64,000 nt of DNA, from NCBI GenBank assembly GCA_029706075.1, contig JAINUG010000020.1, positions 4,355,625-4,419,624 of the forward strand, given 5' to 3'. Below the pieces are notes generated by a model. It searched no databases and was not told where the DNA came from. It saw only the letters and a program-made list of their open reading frames with translations. Position 1 is the first letter of the stretch; each line of letters begins with the position of its first letter. The stretch comes from Aldrovandia affinis (taxonomy: Eukaryota > Chordata > Actinopteri > Notacanthiformes > Halosauridae). Positions 11,858 to 24,200 of this stretch are shown in pieces. A program made the position numbers and the translations under genes.

Positions 11858-12848
11858 CTAAAGTGATGGCTTTACTCTGGGACTGGTGACACACCTGATA
11901 GTGGACATGTTCTTGTGGTGGCTGGTTACCGTCACATTGCACAACAGGTACAACTTGAAATACTTCCGGAAGGCCTCGTCCCTGAGACCGTAGATGATGG
12001 GACTGCCAAGCCTCGGCAAAATATGAATTATGACATAGCTGGTGAATCGTATCTCCAGTAAATTCATGGGAAACATATATAAGAGCGCAGCATTTAAGAC
12101 GGGGCCTACGTAGGTGAGCATACACATCAGAAGTTGTGCGGCATGAAGTAGGATGGTGTTGCGCGCCTTGCTGGCGTCTGCGCTCATCGTCGTGGCAGCG
12201 AACAGAATCCTGAAGTAAGTGTAGACCAGGATAAGCCACACAAAGGACAGGTAGATGGCATGGCAGATGTTCTTCTTCTTCAGCATGACGGCCTGGCGGA
12301 ATACCATGTCCTGGCTGCAGAAGATGGATGAGCGGAAGAACTCTTTTGGCTCCGTGGCCAGGAGCATAAACACGTCGGCCAGGATGGGGAGAGCCCCCAA
12401 GGTCCAGATGATGCCAATGAGATTGTAAGTTCTGCGCACGGTGCAAATTTGGGTGTGGCGCAGTGGTTCGCAAATAGCGATGTACCGCTCGATGGCCATG
12501 CTCGCCACATTCAGGGGGGTGTTGACGGTGGTGGAGATGGCGATTACCAGTAAGAAGCAACAGAAGGAGACGTTGATTTTGAAAAAGATGTAGGCGGTCA
12601 GGTTTAACAGGACAGCGATGGTTAATTGGATCATGTCATTGATGACCATGTGAACAAAGAGGATGTAACGCGGATTACCGTTGAAGATCTCGTGCCTCAA
12701 GAAGGTGTGCACCAAGGTACCGTTTATGTAGTTGATGGAGAAGCAGAGCCACTACGATCATGTTCTTGGCCAGAGCGGTCTCAAACGTGTCCCTCACCTG
12801 GGTGTAGGATATGTTCCTTTCCGTGCTGTTGACCACTGAGAGGTTCAT
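11858..12848 (-). pseudogene. Olfactory receptor, OR131-2-like, frameshifted copy
   Basis: Copy of the receptor at 4402-5394 with only a few substitutions. Near codon 34 copy 1 reads GCAGAGCGCCACTAC where this copy reads GCAGAGCCACTAC (about 12745-12752), a 2-nt deletion. It puts the first ~34 codons, including ATG at 12846-12848, out of frame with the rest. The remainder (TM1 end to the C-terminus) is open and retains MAIERYIAICEPLRH and GSPIIYGLRDEAFRKYF. It could be a young pseudogene or a consensus error in a collapsed repeat. Confidence 0.8.
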
Positions 12849-13970
12849 GGCTTCAGCTCCAGACCCTGTTAATTAACAGACATGTATTCTACATATGCAG
12901 ATGTGGTCACTTTAATGTCTGTTTATTTATGCTTATGCTTATTTGTTGTTATTTCTCTCCATAAAAGTAACATCCTATTGATTGATAGACTGACACTGAA
13001 CAATTAGGATTGTTTGGTCTCCCATAAAAGAAACGAGATTCTAATTCTTTTTTAATTTTTTTGTGAAAGGTTTCAGTCCACACTGTGATACACTGATTTA
13101 TTATAAATCCATTTGTATGATATAAAAACAAACATAGAGAACATAGATATGTGACACGTAGTACAGTGAAAAAAACTGAATCCTGAGAAATTAATCTCAA
13201 ATGTTCTTATAAATGAAATGAAGGGATTATAACCTACCTCTGTTTTTCAGCATAAAGAAGGTGAGAGGAACTTTTTTTAAACCAGCAAAACCAGCATTCA
13301 AATTTGTGAATTTTGAATCTGCCTATGCATGAATTTATATAGGCCAAAAAGTGACTGGGGATTTGTTTGATACAGAAAGGTGTGGCCCACTGCGTACAGA
13401 TGTGCATGCACGCACATGCGCAAAAGGCACCAAAATGTTAGACAAAGGGGAAATTTGAGCACCAGTGTTACCATGCACTCACATTATATGTTATCTCTTT
13501 CTGCAATAGAACATTATGGGCATTTTTCTATTCACAAATTAAATTTCAATACATTTCTTGAATTGACTGAATTTAAACAGAATTGATCCCAACCCTGATG
13601 GCCTTTAGAAAAGAGATTCGAATGGATATTAATCTGGAAAGGGGAGATATTTGTCCAGGACAATTATATATATAAGTCAGGATTCGTATAATATTTATTA
13701 AAGATTTATGGACATATTAAACAGTAGAGGCTATATATTTTAATGAATAGCTAATGGTAACCCTCTTTTATTTAATGATGAATTATCATTGGTCGCACAT
13801 TTGAGAAATGTAATACTTTATATGTATATTTAAGTATAACTTAGTATAAATATAATACTTAAATTACATTGTCTTCATGTCATTAGATCAGAATATCTTA
13901 AACACTGTAAAAATCTATTAGCAATTATACAATGGAAATACAGAGTAAAGTAATATAATATAATAATATA

Positions 13971-14114
13971 TGCCATTTAGCAGACGCTTTTATCCAAAGC
14001 AACTTACAGTACTGAATGCATACATTTTTCACTATATGTGGTCCCAGTGGGAATTGAACCCGCAATCTAAGTGTTGCCAACGCCATGCTCTACCTACTGA
14101 GCGACACAGAAACA
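13971..14114 (-). mobile_element. tRNA-derived SINE with L2-type tail (copy 2)
   Basis: Duplicate of the SINE at 6512-6657. Confidence 0.8.
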
Positions 14115-14825
14115 TGTATTCAGAGTAAATACAGAGTAAACTTTAAAAAGTATTACAAAAACATATTGTAAAATAAACGAAAAACGATTTAAATGTCAGA
14201 TCTGGAACCATCTCAAATTTCTCTAATATATTTATTTATAGTAATGCAATATACTTTATGAAACTTTGAACATCATACTGTGAACATCATACTTTTCACG
14301 ATTTATAGGTCTCTTAAACAGTGGCTACTATGTGCCACATTCTGTACAAGCATCCTCATCCTCATGCATCATTGCCTCTATATTTAAGTATAAAGCCAGC
14401 CTTGGCTTTAAAAGAATTTACATACAACCCATTATGTGACTGTTTATGTAATACAAAAACAAGCAGTGTCAGTGAAATTCTGTAACACCTTTCAACAAAG
14501 TTTACTCCCCTTTCATGCAGCCAGTGAAAAGGCCCATCTGACTTAATGGATATATCAGGTGTTTTGAAATTTCATATTCTTCTATAACCCGTTTATTCAA
14601 ATTGTAGCAGGTGTTCATTGAACATTCCCCTCAAAACTAAAAGTACAGTGTTAGTATCAAGCAGGAATTCCTCATTGCACATACAAAGCTTTTCTATCAA
14701 TCAATATGCTGCAACAGGGCCGTTTTCTACTATCAGCAAATTAAGCGACCACTTAGGGCCCCATGGCTGCTAGGGGGGCTCCCTCGCCCCCAAGTGTTGA
14801 ACTAGAAGCAAGTACTATATACATG

Positions 14826-15216
14826 TTAAACTCACAATGGTTAAAATGAGAAATGTATTTAATGTATTTAAGAGACTCAAAACCCACCTTTTCAGACTCC
14901 ACTACCACTGAATTCTGTACATCTAGCCTATTGTCATCACCACTGCCAACTTGCTCAACACTTCTTGTACATGTATCTCTGCCTTCTCATTTAATAAAAA
15001 AAAAAAAAAACCCCACAAAAACACGAACCTTTTCCTTCGCAGTGTTACAGGTATGGTATGCAGCTGCCTACAACTATGTCTGTCGCTGTATTACTGCACT
15101 GATCTCGTGCGCAATCTATGATTGTTCCTACCATGTATTAATGCACATCTTGAAAGTCGCTCTGGATAAGAGCGTCTGCTAAATGCCTAAAATGTACATG
15201 CAAATGTAATGTGTAG
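14826..15216 (+). mobile_element. L2-clade LINE 3' end (copy 2)
   Basis: Duplicate of 7370-7760 with an altered A-run at about 14996-15011. Confidence 0.78.
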
Positions 15217-15244
15217 AATAGACATCATTCTTGCTATTGTATAA

Positions 15245-15584
15245 CAGGATAGGAAACGGTCTGACTGTGGGAAACGGGTCTCACCTTAATTGTACACAGG
15301 TGGACTGACATAATTGTGTGACCTCTGAAGACAATTGATTGCACCACAATTTATTTAGGTGTGTCTTAGAAAAAGGGGTGAATACTCATGCAATCAATTA
15401 TTGTCTGTTTTTTATTTGTAACTAATTAACAAAAAGCTTTAGTTGCGTTTTTCACATTATAGAGTATTTTGTCTCGATCAGTGGCAAGAAATCCCAATTA
15501 AATTAATTTTGATTCCATGAATTAAGAAAATAAAATTTGAAAAATGGCAAAGGGGTTGAATACTTTTTATACCCACTGTATATT
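15245..15584. mobile_element. Tc1-like 3' terminal fragment (copy 2)
   Basis: Contains the full end GAATACTTTTTATACCCACT that copy 1 lacks. The right boundary of the tandem duplication lies inside this element. Confidence 0.65.
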
Positions 15585-16310
15585 GAGGGAGTTTACGTGT
15601 TTGCTACACCAATTACAATTAAATGATCAATCACGTGCATGGATAGAAACATCTTATTTGCAAAAGATTGTCAGTTACAAAAGTTATAGCTATCCATCTG
15701 AACTCCTTTACTTCATAACACTGAGTAATTGTTTTGTAAATGGGTTTGTTGTTTAAAGTGGTTTCCTTTTTTCCCCCCACGTCATTTATTTTCTGTGTGA
15801 GTGTAAGCCCGTGGGGCTGGCGAAGATCATTAACGTCTCTTTAACAAGGCTTGGGGACCTTTTGACATTACGCACTGTCCACAGAGTCCTGTCAGTGAGA
15901 CACCAAACCTCATCCCGTCCCAATCAGCCCTCATTAGGAGCCGGTGACAAAGGTCAGCCGTGACGAAGAACATGTTTTGAAAAGCACATTTTGGCTTGCA
16001 AGGGACTTATTAAGCACTCTAATAAGTTCAGCTCAAAAAAGCACATCTCGTTAAAGGACAATTAGTGCAAAAGGGACGTCCGCCCTGGCCCTGGCTGAAC
16101 AGACAGGCAAACATCACTGACATGCAGACCAACGTATTCCCCATGTCAAAACATAAAACCTGTCTTCCACGAGACGTGACTGAGCGGCCATTTCATTCTG
16201 TTCCTCTTATCTTGAGGATTCATGGTGGTATAATTCCACAGTGCTCCATTCAATCTGATGATTCGGCCTGAAACCTCTTGGAAGGGTTTCCATCAAAAAC
16301 GAAGCAACAC
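15585..16310. other. Intergenic, OR cluster to matn4
   Basis: Unique-looking sequence without a supported reading frame. 15800-16060 is moderately GC-rich and non-repetitive; I cannot assign a function. Confidence 0.4.
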
Positions 16311-18230
16311 ACTTTGGAAAATTGTCTTTATTGCATTCTGTGCCAGAATACAGCAAGTCCTCAAATATTACAAAAAGGAGTATTAGAAAATATACAAAAG
16401 TACCAGTAACCAAATATAGGGGTACAGATTTTTTTTTCCAATAATTTGGTGGTTTCGTAAAAAGAACTTAACAAAGGTCTTTGATAGAGTACTAAAAGGC
16501 ACTTTTGTTTGTGTACAAAGCACTAGGACATTTTCTGCCGCTTCAACCGCAATACAAATGGAAGGTAGACCAGCGTAGAGACATGAAAGGAGCAGCACTG
16601 ATGGGTACACATCCAAACCTTCCCAAATGATTCCAGTGACAGGCACAGCTCCTACACCACTTAGCATAGATACAAAACGGTATTGAATTTTACACGGATG
16701 CTTTGGGGACTGAACAACAAACATGGTCAAGATTGTCAGCCTTCAATCAATAAGACGATTTACAACTGCATTTTCAATACAATCTCTGACCACATTGGAC
16801 AAAATTCATTACCTAATCCTCAAGCCTCATCTTGCTCCTCAATTGGCAATTAATACTGGGGATAGTCCATTGTTTAAAAAAAAAACAACAAACACTAGCT
16901 TACCCTCCAAATCACAATGAACCACGTCGCAGAGCGATAGTGTGTCTTACTTTACACAAGAAGATTTGAGCTTTCAAACTATTTTACTCTGTACGTTTGG
17001 CCAGTTTTATCAATTATTCTGGTGCTAATATGCTTCTCCCCGTGAGTGATACAGCCTGTGTCCACCTTAGACTCTGACGTAACAAGCCAGTACTAGTCTC
17101 TGACTAAAATATGAGAAACCACCAGCACAAAATCCTTTGGGTTCTATCATAACTACAGTCATTTCTTGGCGGCCCCTACCCCAACACAATCAAGCTTTAT
17201 TATGCATGTATTCTACAGTGAGGGCAATGTTAAGTGAGGGATGATAAGGAACTGGACTGGAACTGAAATGGTCTAGCGTTGGTTTAACAATGAATTATTA
17301 TGTCTACATTCTGATAGCATCTCTTTAGAGGATTCCTTTTTTTTGCCACAGGACACATTTAAAAATATGTTGTCATAACACTCTTAAAACATGCACTATT
17401 TCAATGTTTACATAAAAAATAAACTGCAAGCTTTTTATAAGAAAATCATCTTAGGGCACAGATCAGAAATCATCTGATACAAGAATATATTTCCTGTTTA
17501 TTCCAATAAGCTAATGTTGAGAATTTACTGTCCGAAATGTGAATAACAGATTAAAATATTGTTATCACATTATCATATTTCATTGTTGTTCAGGTAATAA
17601 GTTACATTCTTCATTGATGAAATCAAAATGTGTGAAACTGAAATGAAATGGAACCTAAATGAACTTTCATTTTAACTTTAGTAGAAGTAGAAAAACCTAA
17701 TTTCAGTATTTCTCAAGAGATCCGAATCAGTGATAAACTCACAGTAATTATTGAGACTGTCAAAAAAAAGTCAACTGCAACATGCTGCTCTTCTCACAGA
17801 TAACTAATGTCGATACAAAATTTGAAGATATTGAAAAAATATTCAGTTTTTCGTTCATATTTCTGATACATATAACGATGGTAAATTATAAATAGAAAAA
17901 TAAAAATTGTATCAAATATATCAGGTTTGGATAGAAACAGAACAACAGCTGATGGGAAAGTAAAGGCTTTGCATAGATGTTACCTGCACCTGCATCTGAG
18001 AGAAGTAAACAGAATTTCCATGGCAGCGTATTCGAGATTCTGACACATGTAAATGGGGCTGCACGTCCACGTGCACCAATCTGTCGTGTGAAAATGTAGT
18101 TTATGGCCAATTAGAGTACACGAGACAAATTCCACAGGAGTGGGATTATCACTTGTTTGTTGCTTTTCTGGAACATAGCACTCGTACACAAGAAACTGTT
18201 GAAAGTGAAAAACCCAGAAGCTTCACCTCC
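16310..18230 (-). other. matn4: Probable matn4 3' UTR
   Basis: About 1.9 kb between the matn4 stop codon (18231-18233) and a good minus-strand AATAAA. It is AT-rich and has no supported frame. Its extent is inferred from the poly(A) signal only; a shorter UTR is possible. Confidence 0.5.
16327..16332 (-). terminator. matn4: Candidate matn4 poly(A) signal
   Basis: Minus-strand AATAAA (plus TTTATT), followed on the minus strand by a GT-rich stretch GTGTGTTGC about 20-30 nt on, the usual arrangement of cleavage signals. Confidence 0.5.
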
Positions 18231-18289
18231 TCACTTCCGAGACAGCAGCTGGTTCTCCAGGTCCTCCAGTCGAGCCGTCATCACGGACA
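18231..18289 (-). CDS. matn4: matn4 last exon: end of coiled coil
   Basis: 59 bp; after the AC acceptor the frame reads [19 protein letters not shown] then TGA at 18231-18233. Leucines lie at heptad spacing. The exon is too short to appear as a normal ORF; it was found from the branch-point motif. Confidence 0.92.
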
Positions 18290-21200
18290 GTGAGGGCAGT
18301 TAAGGAACTTCATGATGAAATAGCCCTAGCCCTATTATATACAAATATGCAGTAGAACATCTGTAGAAATCTTAGAAAGCAATCGTATTTTGTTCTTGGA
18401 AATAAACAATTGAACCGTAGTTTCATTCAATTGCTGAATCTTGTTACAAATTGTTTAAAACAATTTTGTATCCTGAATTTTTGGAGTCATTTAACAGGCA
18501 GTTTCTGCTCCATGTGAGGTGGGCATATGAGGCTGATTTGTTATTATTAATTGTCTGAGCCTTTGTTGCCTTCGACGGCAGCATTCTGGCTGGTTTAAGT
18601 TACATAAAAACGAAGGTTTTACATTTAGCAGAAGCTACAGTTTTTATACATTTCCATTTGTGAATATTTATACATTTCAGGTGAAAAATATGTTAGATTG
18701 CAGAAGCTTTACATGTGTTTCTTTTCCCACAGGAATAATTCATAAAACAATATCAATATCTTCCTAGTTTCGTCAGGTCTTATTTTGATTGTTTGTGTAA
18801 GAAAGTAAAATGCAATCTGTTTATCTTGTATCTGAGTAGACTGACTGTCACGACTCTGACTTTGAATGAGATTTACTGAGGGAATGTTAGATTTGTGAAT
18901 TAGTGCACCATTTTGTCTTAAAGTGAGTGCAGTACAAGCAAACAAGTATAGCAGTTTTAAAGGGATGGTTTAAATTCAATTAAATTTCATCAATAAAACT
19001 GCTGTCTTTTTTGGCAAGTTTTATGTTAAATTAACATAAAACAGCTCTCTAAGCCTATTTTCATCTGGGACATTTCCCCCTCGGTGTGGTAATGATATTT
19101 TTGAATAAATGAATGGACTGTCTGCATGCCTTTAGGCTGGGAGGGAATTCAAAATGTAGACAAATGTTCATCGGTCCATTCAAATTACCTGTGTTATTAC
19201 ATCATGGCTTGGGAAAACAAATACAGATTTGTGAAACCTTTTGAGCAAGATATCTTGCAATCCACATGAGAAATCACCACAAAACCACATTGACCACACT
19301 CTCCAAACATTTAGAGGGTTGGTTCATCCACTATTGCAGAAATATTATACAAAACTCTGAAATTCAGGATTTTGACAGGAGTACTCCTTTAAGAAAATAA
19401 CAATTTTCTTGTCTGTGTCAATTATTGTTTTGCCAGTAGTTAAGGCCCTCTGTCACATAAAGTGCACTCAATACTTGCTGTGAGCTACAATATTTGAAGT
19501 GGGAGGAAATGAAATTCCAGCACCCAAACTAACCAGGAAATCTTTCTAGCTGGCATTTATAATGCACAAAAAAACTCAGTGTAGAGTACTAAAATCTGAT
19601 CCTATTCAGTACAAACTGGCAGGATGTATCTGATATCATTTTAAAAGAGACTATACTGTTTCAAGGCTGGCATGGGAAGAATCTGTTAAAATATGTCACG
19701 TTGCCAAGTGTTTACATAGAATGCAAGCTGTGTTCATTGTCTAACAGTTAGACTCTTAACAATAGTGCCACTGTACCCTTCTCCATCTCCTGCTCCTGAT
19801 CTATAAAATAAAAATAAACAATTGACCTCTAAAACTAAAATACTTTCACAAGTTCCTCTTTTCTGGAATGTTCCTGTCGGACACATCTGTTTCTGGACTC
19901 TAGAAACAAGGAAGCATTTTTTTCCAAGTTGATGAGCAGGGGAAAGGAGAAATTGGGACCTTTTAACAGAGAGTTACTGAAGCCCCCCAGTTGAAGAAAT
20001 TGTAATTCCTTGAGATGAATAGAACAAATGTGCTCTTTCTGCAAAATACAAACTCTTATGGGCAAAGGCAATTTGAGTGTAATTATGAGCTTTAAAAAAA
20101 TGATTGTAGGAGTCTACATGCATACTAACAGATTTTAATGTTTGTTTTTTCCCCCCATTTTGGAATTGCTGTTTAGACCATGCTGTCACATTGCTGCTAT
20201 TCCACCCACCCGCACTACAGTTGAAGCGCACAATCTCCTCTGATACACTCACCGGCCAGCCACTGACTATTTTCCACACTAAAAGCCACATGGCATACAG
20301 CAGGAGAGTTAAATAGGAGGAGAGGCACATATCTCACGGATGACATCTATTAAACTAGGCACACAGGAAAATGTTCAGTGTTCATTTCATATATTAAATA
20401 TATGTTTCATATGAGCCCAATAGGGACTATGTGTACTCTATCAGAGTAACATCTGGAGTGAATTTAACACTGAACAACATGCTGTCCACCTGCTAGGATA
20501 CGCTGCTGTAGAGGTAACCCAAGGGACCATGGCTGACTTAAATATGTCCTACCCTAGCAGGACAAAGCAACGTATATCCCATCCCTATGGACTCTTTGGT
20601 ACTCTATCTCTGTTAATACCACCCGACATCCACATAACATAGATAAATATAAGCCACTGCAAGCAGCAGAATGTGTAAGAGCTGTGCTGATTGTGGCTGA
20701 GGCTGAAGGATATGTTTCTGTGTCAGGTGCTCCAGAGACGTCATGGTGGCCTGCTGGAACTCCACCAAGCTCTCACAGGCACACGGGTCCTTCACCTCAA
20801 TCTCCCCCTGGCTCTCCTCTGAGGCAGACAGAAACGCAGACATACAGACAAACAGGGAGACAGACAAGTGGAAAGAGAACGCCATTAAATTGCGTTCTGT
20901 CAACCCTGCACATAAATGAATTCATGGGAATCACTGACCTACTGAAGGAACACCCCTCGCAAATACTTTTGCTGTAGGGTACCTTTCTTAAAATCAGCCA
21001 ACATTCTAACAACCGCTCCTTGGAAACTTTGTTATAAATCGAATGCTACGGTATTACCTTATTAAGTATATTAAATTAATGCTCCAGTAGCACCTCCTTA
21101 ACTGCGACAGTCGCACATTTGTCAAGTGTATACAACTGATGCTACAGAAGCACCTCCTTAAGTTAAATAGGGAAAATAGTTTGATTGCAGGAGAATAGTT

Positions 21201-24200
21201 TGAATCCATTGATTTATTCACATTCTTCTTCGAAAATGTATTAATTACTCATGATGGTACCAGTAGTAGATGATTTGGATAGTATATTACCCCAAAAAAT
21301 TAATTTAAAAAGTAGTGAATCACACATCAAATAATCCACTACCACAGTTATATACATGTATAACATGTCCCCCCCATTGAGACAGCAGTTAGTGCAGCTT
21401 GAAGTAAGAGTACCCTATACTGGTACACACACAGCAGCTGTTCCATCCACTTCTTAATTAGCCACTTTTAATGTCTGTTGAGGGATGAGTTACCCTCTTA
21501 AAACCCTCATGTGGTGTCCGGGTCAAAATGACCTGTTAAAAATTTGTACTAAAAGAAAAATTATACAATTAATTATTTTTTCAACCTGAAACTCCATTGC
21601 CTTTGCTTATTTTCTGTGAAGAACATGTAAAAGAACACATTTTCATTGAGTACACAAGCTCCCCCCCCGCCCCATACACATGTCTCTGATCTGATGTTCG
21701 GGTCAATTAATGAAAGGGTGGAAACTGTAGGGCAAAACAGACAGATCATGACAGGGGCAATTCTAGGATATGACCTTTAGAGGGGTTCAGCCCCCAATGA
21801 GAATGTGAGATGTACACATGTAAAGCACAAGCCTACATTTTTTATTAATTTACTGTTACATTCCCCAAAACAAAAACACCACCAAAAACTGTCACTCTCA
21901 AAATTGAAATACCACTCTGTATCTGTGGTTATTTAGTAAAAATGTTTTTAAGAAAAGAATGACTAAACATTTTCAGGGGGACTGAGATGAAAGACAGGGG
22001 GGCTAATTGCTCATAGTTAAATGTGATCTAGGAGAGGTAAACAGAGGTATATGGCAAACATTAACCATATACAGTATGTTATCTATATTGTTTGGAATTG
22101 AGATAAAGACAATATATGTTAAGTATTGGCGGCACGGTGGTGCAGTGGATAGCGCTGTCGCCTCACAGCAAGAAGGTCTCGGGTTCGAATCCAGGCCGGG
22201 GGCCTTTCTGTGCGGAGTTTGCATGTTCTCCCCGTGTCCGCGTTGGTTTCCTCCGGGTACTCCGGTTTCCTCCCACAGTCCAAAGACATGCACGTTAGGC
22301 TAATTGGAGAGTCTAAATTGCCCATAGGTATGAGTGTGTGAGTGAATGGTGTGTGTGCCCTGCGATGGATTGGCGACCTGTCCAGGGTGTATTCCTGCCT
22401 CTCGCCGGAACGCATGCTGGGATAGGCTCCAGCACCCCCCCCGCGACCCTGACCAGGAATAAGCGGCTTAGATAATGGATGGATGGATGGATGGATGGAT
22501 GTTAAGTATTTTTAAATTCTGTCTTCATTTCTGTATTTCTGTATTGCTTTAAAATCCCAATAAATTTGACCCGGTGAACAGTACAATATATTATTAAGGC
22601 CATATTATGAAATAGCTATGCGTGACATGAAGAATAAGTGTCCCATATTCACATCCCAGAACACTTTCATTTTTCTGTTATGTGCTATATGGCAAATTAT
22701 TCATTTAGAAAGAGGTTATATTTGTTTAAGTGATTAAATTATAGACTGGCAGGTAAAATCAGTGAGGCCCTAACTGTTGAAAGTATGGACACCTGGTAAC
22801 AGAAAAAAACCATAACGTGTGCCATTTAGCAGACACTTTTATGCAACGCAACTTACAGTAGTGAATGCATACACTTTTCAGTATACGTGGTCCCAATGGG
22901 AATAAAACTCACAACCTGAGCGTTGTCCGCGCCATGCTCTACCTACTGAGCCACACAGAACCACCATTTGTGCAAAATGAAGAGCTCAACGACAGAGTAA
23001 ATGGCTACAAGCCAAACCTGCATTGTGTTTTAAAAACAGGAAAGGACAAATTGTGGTAAAACATGTTTTCAACAAGTTTCATTTATCAAGTGAACCGACA
23101 TACACACACAGTGCGTCCCCAGGACCAAGCTTGGAAACAACTGCCTTATTAGAACTGACTGACTCTAGGTGGTGCTAGAGACTAAAATATGTTAGAGGGC
23201 CCATGCAATGTACCTGCACAGATGTTGAGCTTCAGGTTCTCTGCAATCTGGTTGATGGCGGTGAAGTCGGTGGTGTAGAAGAAGTGTTTTTCTAGTGGCT
23301 CAGATGCAATCTCACGCAGCTCATCCTCCACTGCCTTCCCAACACCTACTGCGTACATTGTGATACCTGTCGCACACCAGGGATGAGTCACACGTGGGAT
23401 AACAACCAATCCCATTTTACAGCTCCAAAAAACAACTGGCTGGATTGACCATAAAACAAATATTTTCCTCAATCAGCACTTACAGGGCATGGAAATATGC
23501 ACTCAGATGTGCAAACATGGCTAATCACATACAATAAGTGATTTCACCTGCTGGTCAATGGTGAAACACTGCAGATGTGCCATACACAGTATTTTCATAA
23601 CATAACCGCAAGCACAGGGGTGAAAAGACTAAATCAGGGGTGTTCAATTTGATCAAAAAAAAAGCCTGTGTGGGTGCATGCTTTTTGCCAAGACGCTAAG
23701 ACACCTGATTCAACTAATTAAGGTCTTGATTGAAGACCATGATTAGTTGATTAGTTGAATCAGATGTTGTAATGCTGGGCTACAACAAAAGCCTGCATCC
23801 ACGCCGGCCCTTCTCACATAAGACGGGGACACCGCTGGGTTAAAGTAAATGTGAAACGCTAGGAGCAGAACACTATGGGGGGTGAATCCGGCATGCGGCT
23901 GGCCTGTAGTCACCCACCTGCCTCCTTGGCTTTTTTTGCCCACTCTGTGATGTCATCCTGGGAGCGCCCATCGGTAAAGACCAGACCGACCCGGGGGATG
24001 TTTCTGTTGGCTGCACGGGCGCCCTCGGACTCGGAGAAGCTGTTCTCCACCATGTGCTTGAGAGCCAGACCCGTCATGGTGCCCTTCTCCATGTACTCCA
24101 CCTTCATCACCGCGGTCTTGATGTCCTCCGCACTCTGGTAGAGGCTGAGGGGGAACTCGGTCCGCACGCGGCTGGAGTACTGCACCAGGCCGATTCGGGT

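Larger units (their letters stand above)
8292..15548. repeat. Tandem segmental duplication, copy 2
   Basis: Direct repeat of 1272-8093. The right breakpoint falls inside a Tc1-like terminal sequence: copy 2 continues to the element's end (about 15584), whereas copy 1 switches at about 8093 to the sequence that leads into copy 2. This copy holds the frameshifted receptor and a SINE absent from copy 1. Confidence 0.93.

Noticed and set aside
20613-20713. Continuation of the matn4 coiled-coil frame to a stop at 20613
   Set aside because: The continuation is hydrophobic and unlike a coiled coil. The exact U12 donor at 20713 and the in-frame last exon at 18231-18289 replace it.
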